DNA of 64,000 bases from an uncultured Lachnospiraceae bacterium (GCA_947626985.1 CANQUG010000004.1:22522-86521), one strand, 5' to 3'; shown: positions 16,017 to 24,590, numbered from the stretch's first letter. Program-made: numbers and translations. The notes: generated by a model not told the origin, from the sequence alone.

Positions 16017-17174
16017 GGCTTCGTGAGGCAGCGGAATAAACTGCGCGTCATCGGGACATATAGGCTGATAAAGAGGATCCGCGATAATCCGGGCCGCTCC
16101 CTCAAGATACGGTATCAGATCATCCTCGTCCCACGCCTGAATACAACCTTCTGAAAGAAGTTCCGGCGCGGTATCCACTGCGCACAGCACCAGCGCTCCC
16201 CTGCCTGTCTCCTCCTTCAGGGCGTTGGCAAGGGAAAGGGCTGTCACGCTTTCTCCGATGATCACCGTCTGTCCGGAGCGTTCTCCCGTACCCGGTTCCT
16301 CACAGATATTTTTCTCTGCGCAGGGCCGGCAGACCATCTCACAGTTTCCCGTCGCTGCCGCCCTTTTAAGTGCTTCCGCCAGTTTTTCAGTAAATTTTTC
16401 TCCGCAGGGCGTACCCACCACATAGGGGGTGCCAAAACGGGTCTGCAGAACTTTTGCCGCTTCAAGGCCGCAGGCAGAGACTACCAGATTCACATCCGCC
16501 CCGCCCGAACGGACAACCTCCTCATACGAGCTACCCATGGCCCACACAGCGCCAATCCTGCACCCTCTCTTTTCCAGAGCCCGGCGCATGGCTGCATCGG
16601 TGCCATTGACAGTGAAATCAAGAGGAGTGACTCCCAGAATGTTTACCACAGGAGCATTCCCATCCGGCTTTCCGGATAACTGTTCCTGCTCCGTCTCCTC
16701 CGACCTGCTTCGCTCCGCGCACAGCCGCCTGGCCACTTCAGCGAAGGCCATGGAAGCGCCGGATATATATGAATGCATCCCATCCGTGGAAAAACCGAAA
16801 ACGGGAATCCCGGTCTCCCGCTCGATCTCCATGGCAACCGCCTGAAAGTCCACGCCGGTGAGCATGGGGATGGGAGTCCCCGCCAGAGCTATGAATCCGG
16901 GAGAAAGCTCCTTCGCCGCTCTGACCACATCGCCGATCAGCTTCCCGTCGTCTCCCATGAGCGCTTCGATCTCCGTCAGACCGGAAAGAAATACAAGACT
17001 GTCCATATCGTACCAGCGGGGCTCATCGTGCGTGTTGTAAGTGGAATTACAGCCGGACGCATCGTGCATCACCGTCATACCGCCCAACTCATAGAGAGCC
17101 GAACACACTCCCGACGTATCCCCGGTGTAAGTCGAAATAATCCTCGCAGTTTGTTTTACAGACAACAGCCACAC
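15933..17174 (-). CDS. Nitrogenase component 1-like protein (NifD/NifK/BchN-B superfamily), second subunit
   Basis: A 413-residue member of the oxidoreductase/nitrogenase component 1 superfamily. The N-terminus has GDTSGVCSALYELGGMTVMHDASGCNSTYNTHDEPRW, giving C24 and C42 as candidate cluster ligands. The place where NifD-like proteins have TSC reads LAGTPIPMLTG, so the third Cys is missing. Three Rossmann-like lobes are suggested by VNILGVTPLDF and VNLVVSACGLEAAKVLQTRFGTPYVVG. The start (GTG 17174 or TTG 17165) overlaps the preceding gene's end by up to 19 bp, indicating a coupled heteromer. With the 457-residue partner and the NifH-like protein it should form a two-component ATP-driven reductase. 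Neither nitrogen fixation nor chlorophyll synthesis is supported by context. Confidence 0.85.
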   Translation of the reverse strand: MWLLSVKQTARIISTYTGDTSGVCSALYELGGMTVMHDASGCNSTYNTHDEPRWYDMDSLVFLSGLTEIEALMGDDGKLIGDVVRAAKELSPGFIALAGTPIPMLTGVDFQAVAMEIERETGIPVFGFSTDGMHSYISGASMAFAEVARRLCAERSRSEETEQEQLSGKPDGNAPVVNILGVTPLDFTVNGTDAAMRRALEKRGCRIGAVWAMGSSYEEVVRSGGADVNLVVSACGLEAAKVLQTRFGTPYVVGTPCGEKFTEKLAEALKRAAATGNCEMVCRPCAEKNICEEPGTGERSGQTVIIGESVTALSLANALKEETGRGALVLCAVDTAPELLSEGCIQAWDEDDLIPYLEGAARIIADPLYQPICPDDAQFIPLPHEAFSGRIYRAQIPELVTGLKQFVQEHRLG

Positions 17175-18529
17175 CCCATTCCTTTAATCTGTATCAGCGC
17201 CCGGGCATCCTTCGGTTCCCGGAACGCCCGGCACATCATCTCCGTCAGCTTCAGAATGCCGTCAAAGCCGTACATTCCTCCGCCCTCCACGATATTGACA
17301 AAATAATCCGTTCCCGCAAAATACGCGGCCTTCTGACCGACAGCCAGTATCTTTTCCTCATTTTCGCGGGGAGCGACCCGCATGCACGTGTGTACTGTGG
17401 GATACAGCAGCAGGTCCGGATTTTCCCGGGAAAGGACTTCAAAATCCTCTTTTTCATCCCCTGTAAAGCTGTCCGCATAAACCGCTGTCACATGGAAACC
17501 ATGGGCGAGAAGCAGGCGGGCCAGACTCAGGGGTCTGGGAAAAGCGGTATAATCTATAATCACCGGCGTCTGTCCTATCAGCTCATGAGCCTCGTTCAAA
17601 GCCTGTTCGCAGGCGTCGATCCGCCGGGATATCTCCGCCGGATCCATCGGTTCTATCCCCAGCACTTCGCATAACCGCCGCAGATTTTCCGTTATTTCCT
17701 TATAGTCAAAGCTGAAGGGCAGATAAAGATGCTTCTGTCCCAGCTTTTCCTCCAGCATCTGACCGGCAGCGGCGGCAGCCGGAAAGGTGGTGATGCAGAT
17801 GCTGCTCTCCGCCATGGCCTGGTAATCCTCGTAGGTTTTGCATGTGGTAATCTCCCGCACCTTATAGCCCGCAGAGACGGGCAGCGCATACAGCTCGCTG
17901 GTGTGGTCGAAGGCAAAATCATTGCCCACAAGGCTGACGGATCTCAGATTTTTCTCCCTGGGCTTCAAAAGGCTGTAAAGCTGCCGGCGCATGGTCTGAT
18001 CCGGATTCAGCCCGCTCTTCCGCATAATGGGATTCATATAACAATCCGTGAAATCAATATCCGGAAATTTTTCCCGCAGAGTCCGGTATACCAGCTCCAG
18101 ATCACACCCCATAAAATGATGGATACAGCTGGTGTAGACCAGAACGGCAGGCGGTTTTTCAGGGAGCTTTTGGATAATATCCTCCACTCCTTCGATAATC
18201 TGACCTTCCAGATCGCCCTCCAGCACGTTATTCTGTCTGATGGCGATGGTGGAAAATCTGTCGGCAGCGCCCATCTCCGCCGCTGTCAGCACCACGCCCC
18301 GCAGACAGCCCTGGGCACAGACAAAAATCTCATGGGCGCCGGGAATCAGCATCCCTACGTGAACAATATTCCATGTGCCCCGGGCGGGCGCCGAATATTC
18401 CAGCCCTGAGACAAAGGGCGCACGGAAATCCGCTTTTCCTATGGTCACCGACACAACTTCGGGCGCTTCATGTCCCAGACGCTTCAGGCCGCCGGCAGGC
18501 ATGTTCTGTTTTTTCACTAATTTACTCAT
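17156..18529 (-). CDS. Nitrogenase component 1-like protein, first subunit
   Basis: A 457-residue component 1 homologue. Cys candidates for a P-cluster-like or [4Fe-4S] site are C71 and C75 ([13 protein letters not shown]), then C135 and C142 ([13 protein letters not shown]); the TSC motif corresponds to the conserved NifD position. The C-terminus ends GMGCGCCL, a CxCC motif I do not know from NifDK. The NifD active-site His and homocitrate-binding landmarks could not be assigned. Its ATG overlaps the stop of the NifH-like gene by 4 bp, and its end overlaps the second component-1 gene, so the three are co-translated. It is inferred to be one half of a reductase receiving electrons from the NifH-like protein. 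Confidence 0.87.
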   Translation of the reverse strand: MSKLVKKQNMPAGGLKRLGHEAPEVVSVTIGKADFRAPFVSGLEYSAPARGTWNIVHVGMLIPGAHEIFVCAQGCLRGVVLTAAEMGAADRFSTIAIRQNNVLEGDLEGQIIEGVEDIIQKLPEKPPAVLVYTSCIHHFMGCDLELVYRTLREKFPDIDFTDCYMNPIMRKSGLNPDQTMRRQLYSLLKPREKNLRSVSLVGNDFAFDHTSELYALPVSAGYKVREITTCKTYEDYQAMAESSICITTFPAAAAAGQMLEEKLGQKHLYLPFSFDYKEITENLRRLCEVLGIEPMDPAEISRRIDACEQALNEAHELIGQTPVIIDYTAFPRPLSLARLLLAHGFHVTAVYADSFTGDEKEDFEVLSRENPDLLLYPTVHTCMRVAPRENEEKILAVGQKAAYFAGTDYFVNIVEGGGMYGFDGILKLTEMMCRAFREPKDARALIQIKGMGCGCCL

Positions 18530-19278
18530 TGCAGCGCCTCCAGAATCTGTTTTGCCAGCAGGCGGTACTGTCCTGCCATCTCGCTTTCCGGAAAAGCCTC
18601 AAGCACCGTCTTCCCCAGTTCCTCCGCCTCGAGGACTGTGTCGCTGCGGTCCAGGCTTCCCACGATCCGGCTGTGTATATCCTCAGCCAGCTCCCGGACC
18701 TTTCCTTCCTCGTTTTTCACATTCCGGCGGTTCAGAATCAGTCCGCCAAAGGCCGCATAGCCGCGGTTCTTAAAGCCCTCCACAGCCACCGCGATATTCG
18801 CCGCGGCATGAATGGACATATTTTCTCCGGAGGTGACCACAAACACATGGTCCGCGTACCCCGGACGCATGGGCATGGTGAAACCGCCGCAGACCACGTC
18901 TCCCAGAACGTCATACAGCACCACATCCGGCTGATAGGTCTCATATGCGCCTTTTTCCTTTAATTTTTCCAGTGCGGCGATGATGCCTCTGCCGGCACAG
19001 CCCATGCCCGGGGACGGTCCTCCCGCCTCGGTGCAGACGACGCCGCCGTAACCGATCTTCGTCATCTCCTCCAGGGACATGGCGCTGCCCTTCTCCCTCA
19101 CAAGCTCCAGAACGGTCTTCATCTCCTCCGGTCCCCGGAGAAGGATGGTGGAATCCGCTTTGGGATCACATCCGATCTGCATGACCTTCAGACCCTGTTC
19201 AGCAAGAGCGGCCGCCACATTGGAAACCGTGGTGGATTTCCCGATGCCGCCCTTTCCGTATACCGCGATTTTATACAT
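18526..19278 (-). CDS. NifH-like ATP-dependent reductase (nitrogenase iron-protein family)
   Basis: A 250-residue P-loop ATPase of the NifH/BchL/CfbC family. Walker [10 protein letters not shown] is at residues 8-16, the switch I/Asp motif CDPKADST near 37-44, and [13 protein letters not shown] near 121-133. The two Cys that ligate the shared [4Fe-4S] cluster of the homodimer are present: C94 ([12 protein letters not shown]) and C130 (DVVCGG). It is shorter than typical NifH (~275-295) at the C-terminus. GGAGG lies about 10 bp upstream of the ATG. It sits between the transporter genes and the component-1 pair in one operon, so it is the inferred electron donor of a dedicated two-component reductase rather than of true nitrogenase; no nifB/E/N, nifV or accessory nif genes are seen. 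Confidence 0.93.
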   Translation of the reverse strand: MYKIAVYGKGGIGKSTTVSNVAAALAEQGLKVMQIGCDPKADSTILLRGPEEMKTVLELVREKGSAMSLEEMTKIGYGGVVCTEAGGPSPGMGCAGRGIIAALEKLKEKGAYETYQPDVVLYDVLGDVVCGGFTMPMRPGYADHVFVVTSGENMSIHAAANIAVAVEGFKNRGYAAFGGLILNRRNVKNEEGKVRELAEDIHSRIVGSLDRSDTVLEAEELGKTVLEAFPESEMAGQYRLLAKQILEALQ

Positions 19279-19316
19279 TTGTTTTTAACCTCCTGATATT
19301 CTCTATATCATCCGCC

Positions 19317-20642
19317 TTATCCCGCGTAAGTGGTTTTCACATTTACTCCCGGCAGAATATTAAGCCGGTGGGACAGAGCTGCAATACTTTCTCTGGGGGC
19401 GTCCAGCGTTACATTTACGATACAGACGCCGCCGTCCCGGTAGGGAACTCCCATTCTCCCGATAATATAATCCCTGTACTCGTGAAGCAGTCCGTTGATC
19501 CTGTCGCTGAGAGAATAATCCCTGAAAATCAGGGAAATCACTGCGATTGCCTGACCGTGTGTTTCCCCCGACATGCCCGTGTCAGGCTGAGCAGATACTT
19601 CCTTCGGACTTCCTGATCCGGAATGACCAGATGACTCCTCCAGGCTTCCTAATCCAGAATGACCAGATGACTCCTTCGGGTTTCCTGATTCGGAATGACC
19701 AGATGGCTCTTCCGGGTTTCCTGATTCGGAATGACCAGATGGCCTCTTCGAACTTCCTGCTCCACGTCGGCCGTCTGCTTCTTCCAAAGCTCCAGTATCT
19801 GAGCCGTGACCGTTTTTCGCTCTGTAACCTGCATTCAGCCCCTCCGCCTCTTCTTTCTCAATGATCTTCAGCGGCAGAATACTGTAATAAATATTCCCGG
19901 CCGTCTCAATCTCGCCGATCACCGCCTGCACGCCGAACGCCTTTTTAATATTATCCTCCGTCAGCACCGTGGGCGTATCCCCGAAAATCGAGGCCCCGCC
20001 TTTCTGGAGAATCAGGGATTTCGAGGCCCGCATGAGAGCGTGGGTAGGATAATGGGTATTAAAGATACAGCACATTCCCTCAGCCGCCAGCCGCGACATG
20101 GTGTCCAGCACGATCAGCTGATTTTTAAAGTCCAGATTCGATTCCGGCTCATCCAGAATCAGCAGCTCCGGCTTCGCGGCCAGCGCTCTGGCGATAAGCA
20201 CCATCTGCAGCTCGCCGCCGCTGATCTCCGTACATTTTTTATCCAGCAGGCCGGAAATCCCGAGCTGCTCCGCCAGTTCTTCCGCCTGGGCCCGCTGGGC
20301 GCTTCCCGGCACGGAAAACACGCCGATCCGGTTCGTGCAGCCAAGGAGGATCATATCCCGGGCAGTCATGGAAGCAAAAGCTCCCCGGGCCTGAGGAACA
20401 TAGGAAACCCTCTGCCACAGCTTCCTGGAGGGCAATGTTCGGATATCCTCGCCGTCGATGAGGCATCTGCCCTCATTCCATGTGAGAAATCCCATCATGC
20501 ACCGGAGCAGCGTCGTCTTCCCGGCGCCGTTCGGTCCCAGAATAGCCACCAGTTCGCCGGAACCGGCGGAGAAATTCATGTTCCTGATCACAGGTATATT
20601 TTTTTTATATGAAAAACTTCCATTTTCCACAGTCAGTTTCAT
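19317..20642 (-). CDS. ABC transporter ATPase fused to a C-terminal TM1266-like (ACT-type) domain
   Basis: A 441-residue fusion. Residues 1-250 are an FecE/BtuD-type ATPase: Walker A GPNGAGKTT near 35-43, a signature variant ISGGELQ near 140, Walker B LLILDEPESNLDF, and the H-loop TH. Residues ~275-360 are a Ser/Gly/Glu-rich linker with four 12-residue repeats of the type SGHSESGNPEE. Residues ~365-441 (AIAVISLIFRDYSLSDRINGLLHEYRDYIIGRMGVPYRDGG...) match the product of the TM1266-like gene earlier in this operon. ATG 20642 is chosen, preceded by GAGGTGG. It should energise the adjacent FecCD permease, while the ACT-like domain may bind a ligand or metal and tune it; that regulatory role is inference. 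Confidence 0.9.
   Translation of the reverse strand: MKLTVENGSFSYKKNIPVIRNMNFSAGSGELVAILGPNGAGKTTLLRCMMGFLTWNEGRCLIDGEDIRTLPSRKLWQRVSYVPQARGAFASMTARDMILLGCTNRIGVFSVPGSAQRAQAEELAEQLGISGLLDKKCTEISGGELQMVLIARALAAKPELLILDEPESNLDFKNQLIVLDTMSRLAAEGMCCIFNTHYPTHALMRASKSLILQKGGASIFGDTPTVLTEDNIKKAFGVQAVIGEIETAGNIYYSILPLKIIEKEEAEGLNAGYRAKNGHGSDTGALEEADGRRGAGSSKRPSGHSESGNPEEPSGHSESGNPKESSGHSGLGSLEESSGHSGSGSPKEVSAQPDTGMSGETHGQAIAVISLIFRDYSLSDRINGLLHEYRDYIIGRMGVPYRDGGVCIVNVTLDAPRESIAALSHRLNILPGVNVKTTYAG
19609..19752. repeat. 36-bp tandem repeats encoding the fusion linker
   Basis: Four consecutive 36-bp units containing TTCCTGATTCGGAATGACCA or a close variant, each followed by GATG and CTC. They encode the linker between the ATPase and TM1266 domains. 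The two central copies are nearly identical, suggesting recent expansion. Confidence 0.88.
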
Positions 20643-20733
20643 TGTTTCCACCTCGCGCTGCCGCTGCCGGCAGCTTTGTCTTTCGCCTCTGCGCGGCTGT
20701 TCCGCGGGCCGGCGCTCTTTGACACCGGCTTTT

Positions 20734-21783
20734 TCACAGCTGCCAGCCCTGCGAGCGGCGCATCAGTATGATAAAGAACGGGGCGCCGATGATCGCCGTC
20801 AGAATGGATATGGGAAATTCCGCCGCGGAAAGGCTTCGCGCCGCCGTATCCACCAGCACCAGAAAAGCCGCGCCCACAAGCACGGAAGCAGGCAGCAGGG
20901 ACAGATGATTGTTTCCGAACTTCATGCGGCACATATGAGGCACCAGCAGGCCCACCCAGCCCACCTGCCCGCACATGGACACGCAGGACGCCGTCATCGC
21001 TGTGGCGCATGTGATAGTCACCAGACGGAGCGCCGTAATATTCACCCCCGACGCCCGGGCCTCCTCATCGCTCAGCGGCAGAAGATTCATCCTCCAGCGC
21101 AGCAGAATCAGAATCACAATGCTGACGATAATGGGAATCGAGCCCAGAAAGAGCGACCGGTAATTCGCGGAATCCAGATTTCCCATAAGCCAGTAGGTAA
21201 TCGCCGGAAGCTGGCTTTCCGTGTCCGCCGTAAATTTTACCAGAGAGATCAGCGCCGTAAACAGCGACCCGATCATGATTCCCGCCAGCACAATGCTGTT
21301 CATCCCCTGCTGCTTCCTGCCGGAGCCCGCCATCACTGTCAAAACAACGGCCAGAATGCCGAACAGCAGGGAAACCGCCTGCACTCCGATAAGAGGAAAT
21401 CCCAGCAAAAGCGCCAGCGCGGCGCCAAAAGCCGCTCCGGAAGCGACTCCCAGGGTATCCGGCGTCGCCAGAGGATTGGAAAACAGACTCTGAAAAGCGC
21501 ATCCGGAGGCCGACAGGCCCGCTCCCGCCAGCAAAGCCAGCAAAATACGGGGCAGACGTATATTCCAGAGAACCATCTCCAGCTGGGGAGAAAGAACTTC
21601 CCCGCCGGTCAGACGGCCCATCATCGACCGGATCACGTCCAGCGGAGAAATGCTGATCCGTCCGATCCCCAGCGAAATCACTCCCGCCGCCGCCGGCAAA
21701 ATGGGAAGGATCACCTTCCACAGAGCGGGAATGCCCTCATTTTTTGTTTTATTTTTCTGCATAAATGTAAATCCCTCACTCAT
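20734..21783 (-). CDS. FecCD/BtuC-family ABC transporter permease
   Basis: A ~349-residue permease with nine to ten hydrophobic segments and the family landmarks WNIRLPRILLALLAGAGLSASGCAFQ near residue 75, NPLATPDTLGVASGAAFGA near 105, and VGWVGLLVPHMCRM near 270. Type-II importers of this family move iron-siderophore, heme, cobalamin, molybdate or similar chelates. ATG 21783 overlaps the stop of the TM1266-like gene (8 bp); an alternative start at 21762 has a GAGGG site. Only one permease gene is present, consistent with a homodimer as in BtuC. It is separated by about 90 bp from its fused ATPase. Confidence 0.92.
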   Translation of the reverse strand: MSEGFTFMQKNKTKNEGIPALWKVILPILPAAAGVISLGIGRISISPLDVIRSMMGRLTGGEVLSPQLEMVLWNIRLPRILLALLAGAGLSASGCAFQSLFSNPLATPDTLGVASGAAFGAALALLLGFPLIGVQAVSLLFGILAVVLTVMAGSGRKQQGMNSIVLAGIMIGSLFTALISLVKFTADTESQLPAITYWLMGNLDSANYRSLFLGSIPIIVSIVILILLRWRMNLLPLSDEEARASGVNITALRLVTITCATAMTASCVSMCGQVGWVGLLVPHMCRMKFGNNHLSLLPASVLVGAAFLVLVDTAARSLSAAEFPISILTAIIGAPFFIILMRRSQGWQL

Positions 21784-22048
21784 CACTGCCATCGCACTTT
21801 GTGATCACATTGGAATAGGCTGTCTTCGCGCTGACGCCCGGCAGCTTCCCGATCCTTCCCGACAGTGTGCTGATCACATCCTGGGGCGCGTCAATGGCGA
21901 TGCTGACAATACTGACGCCGCGCCTGCGGTAGGGCATCCCCATGCGCCCGATAATATAAGAACCAAACTGGTGAAGAATCCCGTTCAGAGCTTCCACCGA
22001 ACGCAGATCCTCCACAATGATCCCGATCACTGCAATTCTGGTCTCCAT
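21776..22048 (-). CDS. TM1266-family small ACT-like protein ('iron-only hydrogenase system putative regulator')
   Basis: A 90-residue protein: METRIAVIGIIVEDLRSVEALNGILHQFGSYIIGRMGMPYRRRGVSIVSIAIDAPQDVISTLSGRIGKLPGVSAKTAY. It matches the TM1266 family, small ferredoxin-like/ACT-fold proteins usually encoded with [FeFe]-hydrogenase maturation genes. Here no hydE/F/G gene is present; instead it opens an ABC-transporter/nitrogenase-like operon whose ATPase carries a second copy of the domain. I chose the ATG at 22048, which begins the conserved fold; a longer frame starting at a TTG is unlikely. Function is not established even in the hydrogenase context; sensing of a metal or cofactor state is a guess. 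Confidence 0.88.
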   Translation of the reverse strand: METRIAVIGIIVEDLRSVEALNGILHQFGSYIIGRMGMPYRRRGVSIVSIAIDAPQDVISTLSGRIGKLPGVSAKTAYSNVITKCDGSDE

Positions 22049-22131
22049 AAACTTATTTTCCCGTCCTTCCCTGAGAGACGCTGACAATGCTTTCGCCTGG
22101 ACTGGCAGACAAATCAGCCGTTCTCCCTTTT

Positions 22132-22308
22132 TCAGATCAAAAAAAGGACTGCACCACGAAAGATGCAGTCCGAAAATACGTCATTCCTCTGCCGCGCCAT
22201 GAAACGCGTGCGCAGCGCGCCGCTCCCCGATGATGCCGGAAAGGGCTTCGCTGAAGAATCCTGTTCACCTGCTTCTTTCATCTCAAAACAGTTTTTCGAT
22301 GTCAGAAC
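22132..22308 (-). promoter_or_regulatory. Structured 5' leader with intrinsic terminator (candidate attenuator/riboswitch)
   Basis: Between the operon promoter and the first gene lies a ~170-nt GC-rich leader ending in a terminator with 7 T residues (22139-22171). Several mutually exclusive small stems can be drawn, for example GAAG/CTTC pairings around 22250-22275 and GC-rich pairings at 22195-22225. I do not recognise a known riboswitch class. A 49-codon frame (ATG 22281 to TGA 22132) runs through the leader and terminator; it has no good ribosome site, so it may be chance or a leader peptide. The layout of promoter, structured RNA, terminator, then operon is that of a conditional attenuator. 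Confidence 0.55.
22139..22171 (-). terminator. Leader terminator upstream of the nitrogenase-like operon
   Basis: On the minus strand GGACTGCA pairs perfectly with TGCAGTCC across a 10-nt loop, followed by seven T. It lies about 90 nt upstream of the first start codon and about 140 nt downstream of the predicted transcription start, so it would stop the operon's own transcript. Confidence 0.82.
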
Positions 22309-22314
22309 ACAGGT

Positions 22315-22343
22315 ATCATATCACAAAAAATTCAGGATTACAA
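22315..22343 (-). promoter_or_regulatory. Promoter of the nitrogenase-like/ABC operon
   Basis: On the minus strand TTGTAA (22343-22338), a 17-bp spacer and TATGAT (22320-22315) form a good sigma-A promoter. The predicted start near 22308 gives a ~260-nt leader before the TM1266-like gene. Confidence 0.7.
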
Positions 22344-22429
22344 CAGAATTTTCAGCCAAAATTTGTCCACATGCGGGAAAGCTCCAAATAATTAAGATTT
22401 TGCCGCAGCCTCAGCCGGCTTCCGCCGGA

Positions 22430-24376
22430 TCAGATATCCAGAGCCGCATGATATCCCCAGTACACCGCATTGGTGATGGTGGACACCTTCGCCGCATCTC
22501 CGATCACAGCCACATAGGGAGCCGCGTCTCTCAGCTCATCCACCACGTCCGTTCTGGAACGCTGGCCCAGCGCACAGATCACGGAAGTTCCCGGAACAAG
22601 ATGCTCCTGTCCATCCTTATCCGCACAGATAATGCCCTCCTCTGTCACCTTCAGTCCGCGGTAACCTGTATGTACCGTCACATATTTGTCAATTTCCTTC
22701 AGAAGCAGCGGACGGTGACGCACATTGGCATCCGGAGCCAGAACGTCCCGCATCTCCACCAGATGGACCTTTTTGCCTTCCATGCCCAGATGGATCGCGC
22801 ACTCGCAGCCTGCCAGGCCTCCGCCGAACACAACCACGTCATCCGACACTTTTTCTTTTTCCAGATAATAATTGTTTACAATCACCACATTGGGGCCGTC
22901 CAGTCCGGGAATGGGCGGTACGAGAGGTTTGGACCCGACTGCGATGATCAGGGCGTCCGCCTGCTCCTTCTCCGCATATTCCTTCGTGACCTCCGTATTC
23001 AGACGAATCTCCACGCCGGCCTTTCTGGCAAGAAGCTCGTAGGTTCCGGCCAGCTCGTACATCTCATGCTTGAAAGGCAGAGCCTGTTCACTCTTTAAAA
23101 TACCGCCCAGAGCGTTCTCTTTTTCACAGAGGATAACCTGATGGCCTCTTCTGGCCGCGGTGTACGCCGCGTACAGTCCGCCGGGGCCGCCTCCGGCAAC
23201 CAGCACTTTCTTTTTCACAGGCGCGGGAGCGATCTCGCAGCCCTCCATCTCACGGCCGATCAGCGGATTTACCGTACATCTTCTGGTGGAAGTGGCGGCG
23301 CGCTCTGCCATGCAGGTGAAGCAGCGCAGACATTTCACGATTTCCTGATCTCTGTTTTCCGTCACTTTTCTGGGAAGGAAGGGATCTGCCAGAAGGGCGC
23401 GGGCCATGTACACGATATCCGCCTTGCCGCCGGCAATGATTTCTTCCATCTGTTCCGGGCTTCCCAGGCCGCCGATGGTGGCTACCGGAACGGAAACATG
23501 CTTCTTGATCTCCTCCGCCAGATATACGTTGCAGCCGTGGGGTTTGAACATGGAAGGATGGGTATCTCCGAAGCCCCTCTGATAGGTTCCGGCAGAAACG
23601 TGAAGAAGATCGATATAGGGTTCGATCTGTTTCGCGATGGCCACGCCTCCCTCCAGATCATATCCTCCCTCGATAAACTCCGAACCGCTCAGGCGGAACT
23701 CAATGGGGAAGCCCGGGCCTACCGCCTCTCGGACAGCCTTCAGCACCCCGATGGCCAGACGGCATCTGTTTTCCAGACTTCCGCCGTACTCATCCGTACG
23801 TTTGTTGAAATAGGGCGAGAAGAACTGATTCAGCAGCCAGCCGTGTCCTCCATGGATCATCAGCATCTCAAAGCCGGCTCTTTTAGCCAGACCGGCAACC
23901 TTGCCATAGGACTGTACGATATCCGCAAGCATTTCCTTCGTAAGCGCCTTCACGGGGACTCCGTCGGGACGGACACAGTCAGAAGGACCCCACTGATTCA
24001 TGGAGTGCTGTCTGCTCTTGTCCGTCATGTAAGTTCCCGCATACATGCCCGAATGGGACAGCTCCAGACTGGGCATCGCTCCGTGACGGCGAATGGCGTC
24101 CGCAGTGTAGGTGGCGGCCGCCAGAGAATTCAGAATCGTGGTATCCAGATGGTAGGCATGGGAGCCGTCCGTCTCCGGATGTACCATACATTCGCTGACA
24201 GTCACGGCGGCCGCGCCGCCTTTGGCGCGCAGTTCATAAAAAGCGGTGGATTTCGGGCCGATGCATCCGTCGTTGGTAATATCGGTTCCTCCCATGGGAG
24301 CGGAAAACATACGGTTACGGTAGGTCACGTTTCCGATCTTAATGGGCTTGCAGAGATTCGGGTACTTTCTTTCCAT
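22430..24376 (-). CDS. FMN/FAD/[4Fe-4S] oxidoreductase of the Old Yellow Enzyme-FadH (2,4-dienoyl-CoA reductase, BaiCD/BaiH-like) family
   Basis: A 648-residue flavoenzyme. Residues 1-360 are an OYE TIM barrel (IKIGNVTYRNRMFSAPMGG; the active-site region LMIHGGHGWLLNQFFSPYFNKRTDEYGGSLENR). A Cys cluster CLRCFTC...RRCTVNP near 335-360 binds [4Fe-4S]. Then comes a FAD-binding GGGPGG motif near 385 and an inserted NAD(P)-binding GGGLAG near 530. The start is ATG 24376 with AAGGAGG upstream. Relatives reduce enoyl-CoA, bile-acid, flavonoid or other enone double bonds; the substrate cannot be chosen here. It is monocistronic, with its own near-consensus promoter. No bai genes are nearby. Confidence 0.92.
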   Translation of the reverse strand: MERKYPNLCKPIKIGNVTYRNRMFSAPMGGTDITNDGCIGPKSTAFYELRAKGGAAAVTVSECMVHPETDGSHAYHLDTTILNSLAAATYTADAIRRHGAMPSLELSHSGMYAGTYMTDKSRQHSMNQWGPSDCVRPDGVPVKALTKEMLADIVQSYGKVAGLAKRAGFEMLMIHGGHGWLLNQFFSPYFNKRTDEYGGSLENRCRLAIGVLKAVREAVGPGFPIEFRLSGSEFIEGGYDLEGGVAIAKQIEPYIDLLHVSAGTYQRGFGDTHPSMFKPHGCNVYLAEEIKKHVSVPVATIGGLGSPEQMEEIIAGGKADIVYMARALLADPFLPRKVTENRDQEIVKCLRCFTCMAERAATSTRRCTVNPLIGREMEGCEIAPAPVKKKVLVAGGGPGGLYAAYTAARRGHQVILCEKENALGGILKSEQALPFKHEMYELAGTYELLARKAGVEIRLNTEVTKEYAEKEQADALIIAVGSKPLVPPIPGLDGPNVVIVNNYYLEKEKVSDDVVVFGGGLAGCECAIHLGMEGKKVHLVEMRDVLAPDANVRHRPLLLKEIDKYVTVHTGYRGLKVTEEGIICADKDGQEHLVPGTSVICALGQRSRTDVVDELRDAAPYVAVIGDAAKVSTITNAVYWGYHAALDI

Positions 24377-24416
24377 GTCATTTCCTCCTTCAGTCTTCAG
24401 GTTTGTATTATTTTTA

Positions 24417-24445
24417 ATTATAATAAATCGTCCAGATTCTGACAA
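24417..24445 (-). promoter_or_regulatory. Promoter of the OYE/FadH-type gene
   Basis: Minus-strand TTGTCA (24445-24440), a 17-bp spacer and a perfect TATAAT (24422-24417), 41 bp upstream of the start codon. Confidence 0.8.
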
Positions 24446-24547
24446 CCTTTTGACACGACATATTTTATTGTCCTTATGTGACATGCTGTTTTTCATTCCT
24501 CCCATGATCCCCGCAATGGTTTTCATGAACAAACATGTAAAACGGCA

Positions 24548-24590
24548 GAAAAAATGAAACGGGCTGCCATCATTTCCGATCACAGCCCGT
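24548..24590 (-). terminator. Terminator of the Rpn-type nuclease gene
   Basis: On the minus strand ACGGGCTG pairs with CAGCCCGT across a 16-base loop and is followed by TTCATTTTTT. It sits about 40 bp past the nuclease stop. Confidence 0.75.

Noticed and set aside
15933..19278. True nitrogen-fixation (nif) genes
   Set aside because: The component-1 proteins lack the full NifDK Cys set, and none of nifB, nifE, nifN or nifV is present.
22172..22308. Cobalamin riboswitch before the chelate-transport operon
   Set aside because: A GCAGGTGAA-like stretch is present, but the B12 box and the expected conserved core are absent, so no class can be assigned.
22163..23098. Long + strand frame opposite the flavoenzyme 3' end and leader
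   Set aside because: It lies antisense to the OYE/FadH gene and the leader terminator, with no family similarity; codon pattern is that of a shadow frame.
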